Shown here one piece after another: positions 40,621 through 48,884 of a stretch of DNA of 64,000 nt (its first letter is position 1; every line of letters starts with the position of its first letter). This stretch comes from Gp13-AA77 sp036521995. Its GTDB lineage: Bacteria > Acidobacteriota > Terriglobia > UBA7540. The DNA lies in the NCBI GenBank assembly GCA_036521995.1, contig DATDGR010000233.1, forward strand, positions 1-64,000. The letters are read 5' to 3'. Under the pieces are notes generated by a model that searched no databases, was not told the DNA's origin, and saw only the letters and a list, made by a program, of their open reading frames with translations. A program made the position numbers and the translations under genes.

Positions 40621-43476
40621 CTATTGTACGGTGAGCGTGATGGTCGCGGACTCTGAAACCTGGCCAAAAGTCCCGGTGACTGTCACTGAGTACGTGCCCG
40701 CCGGGGTTCCGGGATTTGACGGCGGCGGAGAAGCACTCGAACCGCCTCCCCCGCAGGCACCGTAGCCCGCTAAAGCAGCGATCACAATCAGAGCCAGAAC
40801 TTGCACTGAAGTCACCCGGGATCGCCGGCCGGGCGTGAAGGCCAAAAACTCGGCTCTGGCCGGCCTTCGGTTCCGCCACCCCAAGCCCAGCAGCAACGCC
40901 GCGCCGCAAACCAGCCAGACCGCTGGCGTGAGCGGCATGCCACGCCGGCCTGGCGGACGGAACAACGCCGAAGCCGCCGTGGTGGAGATCGTCAGCTTGG
41001 CGTTGGCCGCATTCGAGCCCGGCGTAACGCTCGCAGGCGAGAATGAGCACGTGGCCAGTGAGGGCAGAGTGGAGCCTGAGCAGGCAAGCGTCACCGCGCT
41101 CGTGAAGGCGCCGAATTTAGGACTCACCGAAATGGTGAAACTGGCGGACTGGCCCGGGCTCACGCTAGAGCTCGACGGCGACGCGCCGATCCCGAACCCC
41201 GTGGCCGTCACCTGGATGCTCACCCGGGGCGAAAGGGTGACGCCGTTGTTGGTCGCGCTCAGGCTGACGGTGTTCGATCCTGACGGGCAATTCGGCGACG
41301 GCGTGGGACCCGAGCCCGAACCGCAGGTGCCGGTCCAATTGTAGGTCAGCGGGCAGCCATTCGGGTCCTGGTCGGTGGCCTGCAGCGTGCCTCCGCCAGC
41401 GTTCACAGTTTGGGTGGCGGGGGCGGACAGGGTCGGAATCTCCTTCTCGGCGGCGGCGAGCGTATCCACCCGGCCCGAGCCGTAGATGTTGTTCGGGATG
41501 GGGCTCCCGATCGGATCAGCGTTGCCGAGCAGGAGGCCGTGGAGCGCCTGGCGTGCCATGGTGTCCGTCACCGCTCCGCTCGAGCTGCTGAGCAGGCACG
41601 GAGCAAGCTGAAGCAGGAGCGCGTCCGCCCCGGCGGCGTGCGGCGTTGCCGCCGAGGTCCCGAAAAACGGATTCAGAAAATCCCCGGTTCCGGTGACAGA
41701 AACGCCGTCGATGCCGGTGACGTCGGGCTTGTTGCGGCCGTCTGTCGTCGGTCCCTGGCTGCTGTAAAACTCGATCTGAGTGTGATCGGGGTCATTCGGA
41801 TAGTCTGGGCACTGCGGCACCCCGGAGCAGATAGCGCCAACCGCCACCACGCTCGCCGGAGTTCCTCCGGCGTCGGACTCGGCCGGCACGCTGCTCGACG
41901 GCGTGTTGTAGTTGTGCTCTTCGTGATTCGGAGGACTGATGGGCTTGATGGTTGCTTGCGCGCACTCCGGCGTGAACAAGAACATATTGAGATTGCGCAC
42001 GGCCGCCTTGTTGCCCGCGTTTTGAATCACGATCTCGAAGGTTCCCTCGGGCGCCGACGCCGGCTGGGCGTAATCGAAGAATTCCACCGGGTCTTGCGTG
42101 CCCGTCTGCGGATTCGTGCTGCTGGCCACCACTTGGCCCGTGCTCTGCTCCACCAGGAAAAGGTCGTAATCATTGCTCGAGCTGCCGAACGGATCGTTCC
42201 AAGTGAGGACCACCTCGATCTCGCCGTTAGGAGGCAGGATCACCCGGTCGGACGTGGTGGGCCCGAGCTTCAGAATGTCCGTGGTGGTGGAATTGCCCTG
42301 AAACAGGTGCAGGTCGCCGCCTCTGCCCAACAGGCTGGTGCCGTCGACCTTCGAGTCCGCGTATGCACCCAGATAGTGGTTGACGGCCTGATTCCCGACC
42401 GCGGTCAGCCAGGCGCGGATGGGATTGCCGGAGCCGTTGAGCTGCGCGGCGGTGTTCGCAGAGACCGGGCTCGTGCCGTCGTAGGGAAAACCGAAGAAGC
42501 CGATGTCATCGAGACCCACATCCACGTTAGAGGCGATGTAATCGACCGCCTGCTCGAAGGCCATGCTGGTATCGAAGTTGGCGAAGTAAAGTTGGGCCCC
42601 CGGCGCGACATCGTGCAGAATCTCGAGCAGCGCCGTGCCTTCAGCGCCCGCGCCCGCAAATCCGCAGCCCGGCGGCGGCAGACCTTCGAGATCCTGATTG
42701 GCACTGAACGACCGAGCCGTGATTCCGCCGCTGGCGGAGGTCAAGGTGCCGCTGGCGTTGCGCGTGCCCATCGCCTCCGGCAGGTCGCCGGTGGAAATCG
42801 GCCCGCCCGTCACGCCGCCCACGGTGCAGCTCGCGTTCGGCGCGGGACAGGCGGCAAAGATGCCTTTCAGGCCGTCGGAAATCGCACCCACCTTCACGCC
42901 GCTGCCGTCCACGTGATAAGTGGCCCGCACGTTAGTCGCCTTGATGATGCTGTCGCCCTGGCTCTCCACCGAGCCTGTCAGCGGGAAGCCGTAATTCGGC
43001 AAGGTGACAAATCGCACCACCGGCAGCGCTCCCACCGCCTCGAGCCGCGTGACCGGCGCCCGGGCCTGCACGATGCGGTTGCGGGCGTCGACAAGCTCGA
43101 TGGTGGCCCCGGCGCTCCGGAGGGAATCAAGCGCGGAGTCGAGCGCCGCTCCGCCAGCCGCCGTCACCAACACGTACACCTGCACCTCGCCGTGGGCGTC
43201 GATGCGCATCAGGCCGCTGCGCGAGGCGTCCCGCACCGCCTTCGGCATGGAAGCCATCGCGAGGCCCCGCAGCATCTCGGCGTGACGGCCGGGCAACCAG
43301 GCGCCATGCTCCTGTGGCACGGCAGCCGCCAGGCTGGCCAGAATCGTCTGAAGCTTCGGGTGCTTGTACGGCGTCCCCGAAGCCTGCTGGCCGCGAAGTT
43401 CCCGCACCTCGGGCCCAGCCGCCAGAAATAAGGCCGCGAGCAGGATGAGGGCTCGCGACACAAACCGAGTGGACAT
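40621..43476 (-). CDS. subtilase-like protein with Glu in place of His, Ig-like domains
   Basis: A 951-residue exported protein with a signal peptide (1-22). The S8/S53-type core has Asp201 (V-G-A-I-S-D-G-L) and Ser608 in G-T-S-A-A-T-P-H-A-A-G. The position of the S8 catalytic His (H-G-T) is Glu279 (A-E-G-T-A-L-L-E-I-L-H-D-V-A-P-G-A), so the triad would be Asp-Glu-Ser, recalling sedolisins. A C-terminal region holds Ig-like beta domains (about 690-840), then two hydrophobic segments (about 850-870 and 890-910), the latter ending A-C-G-G-G-G-S, and a final beta domain. Two C-terminal membrane segments suggest surface anchoring. Whether it is an active protease is unclear. Confidence 0.82.
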   Translation of the reverse strand: MSTRFVSRALILLAALFLAAGPEVRELRGQQASGTPYKHPKLQTILASLAAAVPQEHGAWLPGRHAEMLRGLAMASMPKAVRDASRSGLMRIDAHGEVQVYVLVTAAGGAALDSALDSLRSAGATIELVDARNRIVQARAPVTRLEAVGALPVVRFVTLPNYGFPLTGSVESQGDSIIKATNVRATYHVDGSGVKVGAISDGLKGIFAACPAPNASCTVGGVTGGPISTGDLPEAMGTRNASGTLTSASGGITARSFSANQDLEGLPPPGCGFAGAGAEGTALLEILHDVAPGAQLYFANFDTSMAFEQAVDYIASNVDVGLDDIGFFGFPYDGTSPVSANTAAQLNGSGNPIRAWLTAVGNQAVNHYLGAYADSKVDGTSLLGRGGDLHLFQGNSTTTDILKLGPTTSDRVILPPNGEIEVVLTWNDPFGSSSNDYDLFLVEQSTGQVVASSTNPQTGTQDPVEFFDYAQPASAPEGTFEIVIQNAGNKAAVRNLNMFLFTPECAQATIKPISPPNHEEHNYNTPSSSVPAESDAGGTPASVVAVGAICSGVPQCPDYPNDPDHTQIEFYSSQGPTTDGRNKPDVTGIDGVSVTGTGDFLNPFFGTSAATPHAAGADALLLQLAPCLLSSSSGAVTDTMARQALHGLLLGNADPIGSPIPNNIYGSGRVDTLAAAEKEIPTLSAPATQTVNAGGGTLQATDQDPNGCPLTYNWTGTCGSGSGPTPSPNCPSGSNTVSLSATNNGVTLSPRVSIQVTATGFGIGASPSSSSVSPGQSASFTISVSPKFGAFTSAVTLACSGSTLPSLATCSFSPASVTPGSNAANAKLTISTTAASALFRPPGRRGMPLTPAVWLVCGAALLLGLGWRNRRPARAEFLAFTPGRRSRVTSVQVLALIVIAALAGYGACGGGGSSASPPPSNPGTPAGTYSVTVTGTFGQVSESATITLTVQ

Positions 43477-43540
43477 GCAATGGCTCCTCGCCTGGCCTAT
43501 TCTAGCAAAGCAGGAGTCAGGAGCCGGAGAGTCATAGATA

Positions 43541-43586
43541 AGAAGTCAGAAGCCAGAAGTCAGAAGCCAGAAGCTGGAAGCCAGAA
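43541..43586. repeat. tandem AGAAGYCAGAAGCC tract
   Basis: About three imperfect units of a 14-16-bp purine-rich repeat (AGAAGTCAGAAGCC) adjoin the inverted-repeat element on its left. Confidence 0.7.
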
Positions 43587-43589
43587 CTA

Positions 43590-43848
43590 GTGTCATGTCT
43601 CCGAAGTTCGTCCAAGAATTCAGCTCCGAAGGAGCGACATAACGTAGCCCACGGCGTAAGCCGTGGGTCGGGGCACCGCGCCATCCCTCTCCCTCTCCCG
43701 CCCGCGCGGGAGAGGGATGCCGAAGGCGGGGTGAGGGCCGATTCATCCCAGGGCTCACGCCCTGGGCTACGTCATGTCGCCCCTAACGGGGCTTGCCGGA
43801 GCTTCTCTGAGAGCCAGACTTCATCTACGAACTTCTGAGACACGACGC
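43590..43848. mobile_element. MITE-like inverted-repeat element, 259 bp
   Basis: Terminal inverted repeats of 22 bp (43590-43611 and 43827-43848) match at 19 positions, core TCTCNGAAGTTCGT. Inside them a second inverted pair occurs, TAGCCCACGGC...GCCGTGGG at 43644 and CCCAGGGC...GCCCTGGGCTA at 43747, each itself a hairpin and flanked by RGGAGCGACATRACG-like arms. A central hairpin, CCCTCTCCC...GGGAGAGGG, lies at 43688. No transposase is encoded. The plan fits a non-autonomous mobile or REP-like dispersed element. Confidence 0.65.
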
Positions 43849-44077
43849 CAGGAATGCGGCCTGCGAGTTCGTTGAACGCCGCCATGAGGTCATTTGGATG
43901 AAAATGTCGGGGTGCATCGCGATGTGCGCTGGGCGGTTCACGAACCGACCCCCTACCGCTGAGTGCCGACTTCTGTCTTCTCGAAGCTTGACGGCGCCCG
44001 CGGCTGAGGTTGCCGTTCAGGCTCAAGTGGTGCTCCGGGAGGGCCATAGCCCTCCTTAGCCAAGAAGTTACTCCCAA

Positions 44078-44125
44078 CCCCCCCCACCCCTAGATGCCAA
44101 AGCTGGAATGTGTTTTAGAATCAAC
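44078..44125 (+). repeat. poly-C run plus TTTAGAATCAAC box
   Basis: Eight C at 44078-44085, then TTTAGAATCAAC at 44114-44125. The order, homopolymer then box, is the same as in the minus-strand reading of the array at 5.0-5.15 kb. No CGAACC units follow, so this may be a decayed relative. Confidence 0.4.
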
Positions 44126-44508
44126 AACGTAATCAAGAACGAGGGGCTCCTCCAAAGCTGGAAGGGGAATCCGCGGCCAATACTAAAACAACTCCTTTTT
44201 AATCAGATGAATCCAGGGATCCTGCAGAGCCCCAGAAAACCAAAACCGGAGCCAAACGGCTCAGACGGAGCGCCAATTGAGGACACAATCCGCTTGGAAT
44301 CAGTAGTCTACGGCCACTGAGGAACAAGCATCAGCGAGCGCGAACGGTTGTCAGGACGCCGTTGTCTCGGTTTCCCACCAAAGACCAGGAAGAGCCAACT
44401 ATTCCTCGCCTGATGGCGAGGGATTTCCACCATCCTCGATGCGGACACTAATGATATAAGAAGGGCTGCGATTCTAAAGCATTCGTCTGGGTCGAGCAAC
44501 GCAGATTG

Positions 44509-46599
44509 ATGAACCCGATTAGGAAACTCTTCTGGCTTGGCGTGGCAGCACTGGGCGCGATCGGGCTCAGCCTGATTGCCACGGCGCGCGGCGAGCCTTT
44601 GAATGCGGTCTGGCTGGTGACGGCGGCCGTCTGCATCTACGCGCTCGGCTACCGCTTTTACAGCCGCTTTGTGGCCTGCCGGGTGCTCGGTCTCGACGAC
44701 GCCCGCGCCACGCCCGCCGAGCGCCTGGAAGATGGCCGCGATTTTACTCCCACCAACAAGTGGGTGCTCTTCGGACACCACTTCGCCGCCATCGCCGGTC
44801 CGGGACCGCTGGTCGGGCCGATCCTGGCCGCTCAGTTCGGATATCTGCCCGGCACGCTCTGGATCGTGATCGGCGGCGTGCTCGGCGGCTGCGTGCAGGA
44901 CTTCGTTACGCTCTTCTTCTCGCTGCGCCGCAACGGCCGCTCGCTTGGCGAGATGGCCAAGGCCGAAGTGAGCGAGTTCGGCGGCTGGACCGCGCTCTTC
45001 GCCGTGCTGGCTATCATGGTGATCCTCATCGCCGTGGTGGCCCTCGTGGTTGTGAACGCGCTTAAGTCGAGCCCTTGGGGCGTGTTCACGATCGCCGTCA
45101 TCATTCCGGTGGCCTGCCTGCTGGGGCTTTACCTGCGCTATGTGCGGCCCGGGCGCGTGCTGGAAGCTTCCGTCCTCGGATTCCTCCTCGTGATGACCGG
45201 CGTCATCGGCGGCCGCTATGTGTCCGACTCGGCGCACTGGGCGCCCTACTTCACCTATACCGGCCTGGCGCTGGCCTGGATCATCATCATCTACGGTTTC
45301 ATCTCTTCGGTGTTGCCGGCCTGGCTGCTGCTCGCCCCGCGCGACTACCTGGCCACCTTCATCAAGCTCGGCACCATTCTGGCGCTGGGCGTGGGCATCC
45401 TGCTCGCTCATCCGCCCATGCTGCTGCCCCCGCTCACCCGTTTCACCGATGGCACCGGACCCATCTTCGCCGGCAAGGTTTTCCCCTTCTGCTTCATCAC
45501 CATCGCCTGCGGGGCCATCTCCGGGTTTCATTCGCTCATCGCCTCGGGCACGACTCCCAAGCTGATTACCAAAGAGAGCCACGCTCGCACGATAGGCTAC
45601 GGATGTATGATGATGGAGTCCTTCGTCGGCGTTATGGCCATGGTGGCGGCCACCGTGCTCCGGCCCGGAGTCTATTTCGCCGTCAACAGCCCGGCCGGGG
45701 CCGTCGGAGCCACGCCAGACGCGGCCGTGGCCACCATCACCGCCTGGGGCTACCCGGTGACGGCGCAGGAGATGGCCGACTTGGCCCACCGCGTGGGTGA
45801 GATCACCCTCTTCAACCGCACCGGGGGCGCGCCTTCGCTCGCCGTCGGCATGGCGCAGATCTTCTCGCACACCCTCGGCATGGGCGGCCTCGAGGCCATC
45901 TGGTATCACTTCGCCATCATGTTTGAGGCCCTTTTCATCCTCACGGTGCTGGACGCCGGCACGCGTGTGGGCCGGTTCATGCTGCAGGAGCTGGCCAGCC
46001 ACCTGGTGCCGGTGTTCGGGCGCACGGGCTGGTATCCCGGTGTGGTGCTCACCAGCGCGCTGATCGTCGGGGCGTGGGGCTACTTCCTGCTGGGCGGTGT
46101 GCGCGATCCGCTGGGCGGCATCAACAGTCTGTGGCCGCTCTTCGGGATCTCGAACCAGCTTCTGGCCAGCATCGCCTTGTGCATCGCCAGTACGATCCTG
46201 ATCAAGATGGGCAAGCGCCGCTACCTTGGGGTGACACTGGCGCCGCTCGTCTGGCTGGTGACGGTCACCATGACGGCCAGCTATCAAAAGGTGTGGTCGC
46301 CGAATCCGCGCCTGGGATTCCTGGCGCACGCCCGGCTGCTCTCGGACCAGCTGTCGAGCTCAACGGCAGCCGGGACCCTGCCTGCCGCCCGAGCCGCCGA
46401 GACGGCACGATTGATTTTCAACGACCGGCTCGACGCTACCGTAACCTTGATTCTGGCGGTGCTGGTGGTGCTGGTGCTTGCCGAGTCGGCGCGGCAATGG
46501 TGGCTCTATACCTTTGGCCGCAAGGAGCCCGCACTGAGCGAAGCGCCAGCACAACTTTCGAGGCTTACAGCCCAGCGGCTTCGCGGAGACGAAGGTTGA
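44509..46599 (+). CDS. cstA: carbon starvation protein CstA
   Basis: A 696-residue inner-membrane transporter with about 16-18 helices. Family blocks: F-G-H-H-F-A-A-I-A-G-P-G-P-L-V-G-P-I-L-A-A-Q-x-G-Y (about 87-108, including G-P-L-V-G-P), C-G-A-I-S-G-F-H-S-L-I-A-S-G-T-T-P-K (about 335) and R-T-I-G-Y-G-C-M-M-M-E-S. In enterobacteria CstA and its relative BtsT import peptides or pyruvate under carbon limitation. ATG 44509 is used; an immediately preceding TTG is also in frame. A ybdD-type gene follows directly, as in many CstA loci. Confidence 0.95.
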   Translation: MNPIRKLFWLGVAALGAIGLSLIATARGEPLNAVWLVTAAVCIYALGYRFYSRFVACRVLGLDDARATPAERLEDGRDFTPTNKWVLFGHHFAAIAGPGPLVGPILAAQFGYLPGTLWIVIGGVLGGCVQDFVTLFFSLRRNGRSLGEMAKAEVSEFGGWTALFAVLAIMVILIAVVALVVVNALKSSPWGVFTIAVIIPVACLLGLYLRYVRPGRVLEASVLGFLLVMTGVIGGRYVSDSAHWAPYFTYTGLALAWIIIIYGFISSVLPAWLLLAPRDYLATFIKLGTILALGVGILLAHPPMLLPPLTRFTDGTGPIFAGKVFPFCFITIACGAISGFHSLIASGTTPKLITKESHARTIGYGCMMMESFVGVMAMVAATVLRPGVYFAVNSPAGAVGATPDAAVATITAWGYPVTAQEMADLAHRVGEITLFNRTGGAPSLAVGMAQIFSHTLGMGGLEAIWYHFAIMFEALFILTVLDAGTRVGRFMLQELASHLVPVFGRTGWYPGVVLTSALIVGAWGYFLLGGVRDPLGGINSLWPLFGISNQLLASIALCIASTILIKMGKRRYLGVTLAPLVWLVTVTMTASYQKVWSPNPRLGFLAHARLLSDQLSSSTAAGTLPAARAAETARLIFNDRLDATVTLILAVLVVLVLAESARQWWLYTFGRKEPALSEAPAQLSRLTAQRLRGDEG

Positions 46600-46821
46600 A
46601 TGATCAACAGCCGAATGGACGCGGGACCATTTGAGATTGATGCCATGCTCACCCAACTGCTGAAGACGCTCTGGCACTTCCTCCGCGAGGTCAGCGGAGA
46701 GAATGATTACCCTCGTTACCGGGATCGAGCCCTTGCCCGCGGCGAATCGCCGCTCTCGCCGGTTCGTTTCTACCTTTCCCGGCTGGAGCATAAATACTCG
46801 CGGCCGAATCGCTGCTGCTGA
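46600..46821 (+). CDS. YbdD/YjiX family CstA accessory protein
   Basis: A 73-residue cytoplasmic protein. The core W-H-F-L-R-E-V-S-G-E-N-D-Y-P-R-Y to S-P-V-R-F-Y-L-S-R-L-E-H-K-Y and the C-terminal C-C follow the YbdD/YjiX pattern (G-x-x-x-Y-x-x-Y, then R-C-C). YjiX-type proteins are encoded next to CstA/BtsT and thought to be needed for transport. The ATG directly follows the cstA stop codon (TGAATG) with GAAGG just ahead, so translation is coupled. Met16 is an alternative start. Confidence 0.85.
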   Translation: MINSRMDAGPFEIDAMLTQLLKTLWHFLREVSGENDYPRYRDRALARGESPLSPVRFYLSRLEHKYSRPNRCC

Positions 46822-46849
46822 GGCGACGAAAGCGGATTCAAGAATCGAT

Positions 46850-47116
46850 TTAGCGGGGTGGTGTCGACTCGTCTCTAGCTACGGAAGCATCGGGGATAAC
46901 CGAAATCCCATTAGTCAACTCCTGGCTCAATCGCACGGCGCTCGGGTGTCCGTCGATCCGGACCAGCAGCGACGCATTTCGGATTCCGGCATCAACGGTA
47001 ATCGAGACGGCTGGTGTCAACCCCAGCCGTTCCATTTCGCGGAGCCTGGAGGGGTCGCGATCAGAGACACAGCTGATCACCGCTCGAGCGCCGCAAGCCC
47101 ATTTCGAAAGGGGCAT
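46850..47116 (-). CDS. FeoA-domain protein
   Basis: An 88-residue protein with the SH3-like FeoA fold: M-P-L-S-K-W-A-C-G-A-R-A-V-I, then R-L-R-E-M-E-R-L-G-L-T-P-A-V-S-I-T-V-D-A, then A-S-L-L-V-R-I-D-G-H-P-S-A-V-R-L-S-Q-E-L. FeoA modulates the FeoB ferrous-iron transporter, but no feoB is next to it, so it may be a stand-alone or decayed relative. ATG 47116 starts the family core; the frame continues upstream over the divergent SYLF gene's leader without similarity. It lies tail to tail with ybdD. Confidence 0.7.
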   Translation of the reverse strand: MPLSKWACGARAVISCVSDRDPSRLREMERLGLTPAVSITVDAGIRNASLLVRIDGHPSAVRLSQELTNGISVIPDASVARDESTPPR

Positions 47117-47247
47117 TTCCTGGCGCCGGGGTACGGCTGCTCCTTTGCGGCAGAAGCTTGGGCTGAAAACGGGGACGCGGCAGCAGGTCCGGCTGGTGAT
47201 AAACTGCCAGTGACGGTATTGAGATGGACGACGGGAGGAGAGCACCA

Positions 47248-47817
47248 ATGAGATCAACAGTGGCCGCCGGCCTGGCTTTCGCTGTGACCCTGCTGCCTGG
47301 AAGTGCGGCGATGGGCCAGACGCCCGAGCAGAAGAAAGACGGCGTTCGTAAGATGGCAGCGCAAACGCTGGATCACCTGTATAAGCTTCAACCGGCTTCC
47401 CGGGCGGCGATCCAGAAGTCGGCGGGATACGCCGTTTTCAACAACACGGGCGTGCACGTCCTTCTGGTGAGCTCGGCGCGCGGCAGCGGCATGGCCGTCA
47501 ACTCCGGGACCAAGCAGGAGACCTTCATGAAGATGATCTCGGCAGGCGCCGGTCTCGGGCTGGGAGTCAAGGACTACAGCGTGGTGTTTGTGTTCGAGAC
47601 CCAGGATGCGCTGAATGATTTCATCAACTCCGGCTGGCAGGGCTCGGCCCAGACCGACGCGGCGGCCAAGGCAGGGAAGGACGGCGACGCTTACTCGGGT
47701 GCGGTCACGGTTAAGCCGGGGGTGTGGGTGTACCAGATCACCAAGAACGGGCTCGCTCTGCAGGTGACCCTGCAAGGTACGAAATACTACAAAGACAGCG
47801 ACCTTAACAACACGTAG
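47248..47817 (+). CDS. exported SYLF (YSC84-like) lipid-binding protein
   Basis: A 189-residue periplasmic protein with a signal peptide (residues 1-23, A-M-G-Q). The remainder resembles the SYLF domain: S-A-G-Y-A-V-F-N-N-T-G near 52, S-A-R-G-S-G-M-A-V near 68, A-G-A-G-L-G-L-G-V-K-D-Y-S-V-V-F-V-F (about 90-108) and D-A-Y-S-G-A-V-T-V-K-P-G-V. Eukaryotic SYLF domains bind phosphoinositides; bacterial members are exported and uncharacterised. GGGAGGAG lies 6-8 nt before ATG 47248. It is divergent from the FeoA-like gene. Confidence 0.82.
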   Translation: MRSTVAAGLAFAVTLLPGSAAMGQTPEQKKDGVRKMAAQTLDHLYKLQPASRAAIQKSAGYAVFNNTGVHVLLVSSARGSGMAVNSGTKQETFMKMISAGAGLGLGVKDYSVVFVFETQDALNDFINSGWQGSAQTDAAAKAGKDGDAYSGAVTVKPGVWVYQITKNGLALQVTLQGTKYYKDSDLNNT

Positions 47818-48093
47818 CGCCTTTTGTCGTTGGCTGAGAGTCTGACGGCGACCCACGAAAGATCTCACCCTCCAACTGCCGGCCCTGCTGGCGCCTCAGC
47901 CCGATTTCTGGCCATGGCTTGCGCACCGCGCAAGGCAGTGCGGTTTCCCACGTGAGAGCCGCGTTGGAACCGGGCGGTCCACCAGGGGATTTCAGTATGC
48001 CTTGGGACGGCCTCGACAGCACCGGTTGCCAGATTGCTCCACAGCGAGTGCGCCCGCCTATCTAACGAACTTTACCCGCTGCCGTATTTCCGC

Positions 48094-48121
48094 TTGACAT
48101 GCTTAGGTACCATGCTATGGT
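48094..48121 (+). promoter_or_regulatory. strong sigma70-like promoter
   Basis: TTGACA (48094-48099), 16-bp spacer, TATGGT (48116-48121). It shares GCTTGACA, TATGG, GATG and TGAGTAATC at exactly the same spacing with the minus-strand promoter at 55983-55956; 34 of 49 aligned bases agree. The start codon at 48131 is only 9 nt downstream. Confidence 0.65.
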
Positions 48122-48130
48122 TGATGAAAT

Positions 48131-48268
48131 ATGAGTAATCAGGTCGCGCCCTCTTCGATGATGCTTCCCCTGGGCAGGGGCTTTGCTGCGGCGGGGTTTC
48201 GGGAGAGGGTCTGGCTGTCCGTCAAGCTGCCCGACGGAGGGAGCTGGGGCATTTTCGTATGTTATTGA
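48131..48268 (+). CDS. possible 45-residue leaderless peptide
   Basis: ATG AGT AAT opens a 45-codon frame (M-S-N-Q-V-A-P-S-S-M-M ... W-G-I-F-V-C-Y) directly behind a strong promoter. There is no ribosome binding site, so it would be leaderless. No family is recognised. The start region M-S-N is shared with the homologous promoter at 55983, where the frame ends after 14 codons. It could be a decayed gene start. Confidence 0.3.
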   Translation: MSNQVAPSSMMLPLGRGFAAAGFRERVWLSVKLPDGGSWGIFVCY

Positions 48269-48341
48269 AAAAATGACATCTAGCTTTTTGGCGGGGGTTT
48301 CGCGCTGAAAAAAATCGAAAAGTATCAATCGAAGCCTAAGA

Positions 48342-48357
48342 CTCCTCTAGAATCAAC
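48342..48357 (+). promoter_or_regulatory. CTCCTCTAGAATCAAC box
   Basis: Member of the recurring 16-bp motif. A second AGAATCAA follows after a few bases and then AAACGG and GGAACCC, like the sequence around the box in the array at 5.1 kb read on the minus strand. Confidence 0.45.
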
Positions 48358-48770
48358 ACGAGAATCAAAACGGCTCATTCGGAACCCAGCAACTTGTTGA
48401 TAACACTATTGTTAGACTAAAATCCCAGCATGTCGTTGAAAGCATGTAGTTTAAGTTGATCTGCGCCGCCCTTCCGGCCGTTTATCCCTGGTTTTTAGCC
48501 CCTAGAATGGCGGTCTTGGTCCTTTTTTTCGTGACTGAACGCCGTCTTGGACCTAACTAACTGACATCAATAAACTTAGACGCCTATTGGTCTGCGGTTG
48601 ACAACCTGGGGGCGGGGCAGGTGTTCGGCGATGGACAACTTGTCGCACGCCGGACAACGCGAGCACGCCAGAACGGGATCAGTGTCCCGTAGGCCATTCT
48701 GTCTTAAAGCTTTACAATCACGAACCCCTTGGCCCGGCAGTTGCCTGAGATTCTTCGCTCCGCTGCGCGC

Positions 48771-48820
48771 TGCTCAGAATGACACGTCTTGTGACTTTGC
48801 TCAGAGTGACGCGTCTTGCG
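48771..48820. repeat. 23-bp direct repeat, two units
   Basis: TGCTCAGAATGACACGTCTT (48771) and TGCTCAGAGTGACGCGTCTT (48798), 27 bp apart, differ at two positions. Just upstream of the first ADOP permease. Confidence 0.7.
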
Positions 48821-48884
48821 GCGTATGCAGACCTACGCCGCCGCTTCGCTGGTGGCACGATGCAGGGTACTGAATTGGTGACCG

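Larger units (their letters stand above)
43477..44508. other. 1-kb intergenic region built of repeats
   Basis: No gene is supported. It holds a tandem AGAAGYCAGAAGCC tract, a 259-bp inverted-repeat element (43590-43848), a poly-C run at 44078 and a TTTAGAATCAAC box at 44114. Short open frames across 43772-44077 (minus) and 44108-44320 (plus) have no recognisable domain; parts of them are simply translated repeat. Confidence 0.55.
47818..48884. other. 1.07-kb intergenic mosaic
   Basis: Base composition drops (A/T-rich 48060-48130 and 48240-48600) relative to its neighbours. It contains a strong promoter (48094), a short ORF (48131), a CTCCTCTAGAATCAAC box (48342) followed by AGAATCAAAACGG and TTCGGAACCC, three GACAAC strings at about 48600-48660, and a direct repeat at 48771. 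This looks like decayed inserted DNA; no domain is recognisable. Confidence 0.45.

Noticed and set aside
41410..43431. 670-codon open frame opposite the subtilase-like gene
   Set aside because: Arg/Gly/Ala-rich antisense shadow; the opposite strand has clear catalytic motifs and a signal peptide.
44308..46329. 670-codon open frame opposite cstA
   Set aside because: Composed of His, Arg, Gly and Glu in the pattern of a reversed membrane protein; cstA is unmistakable on the plus strand.
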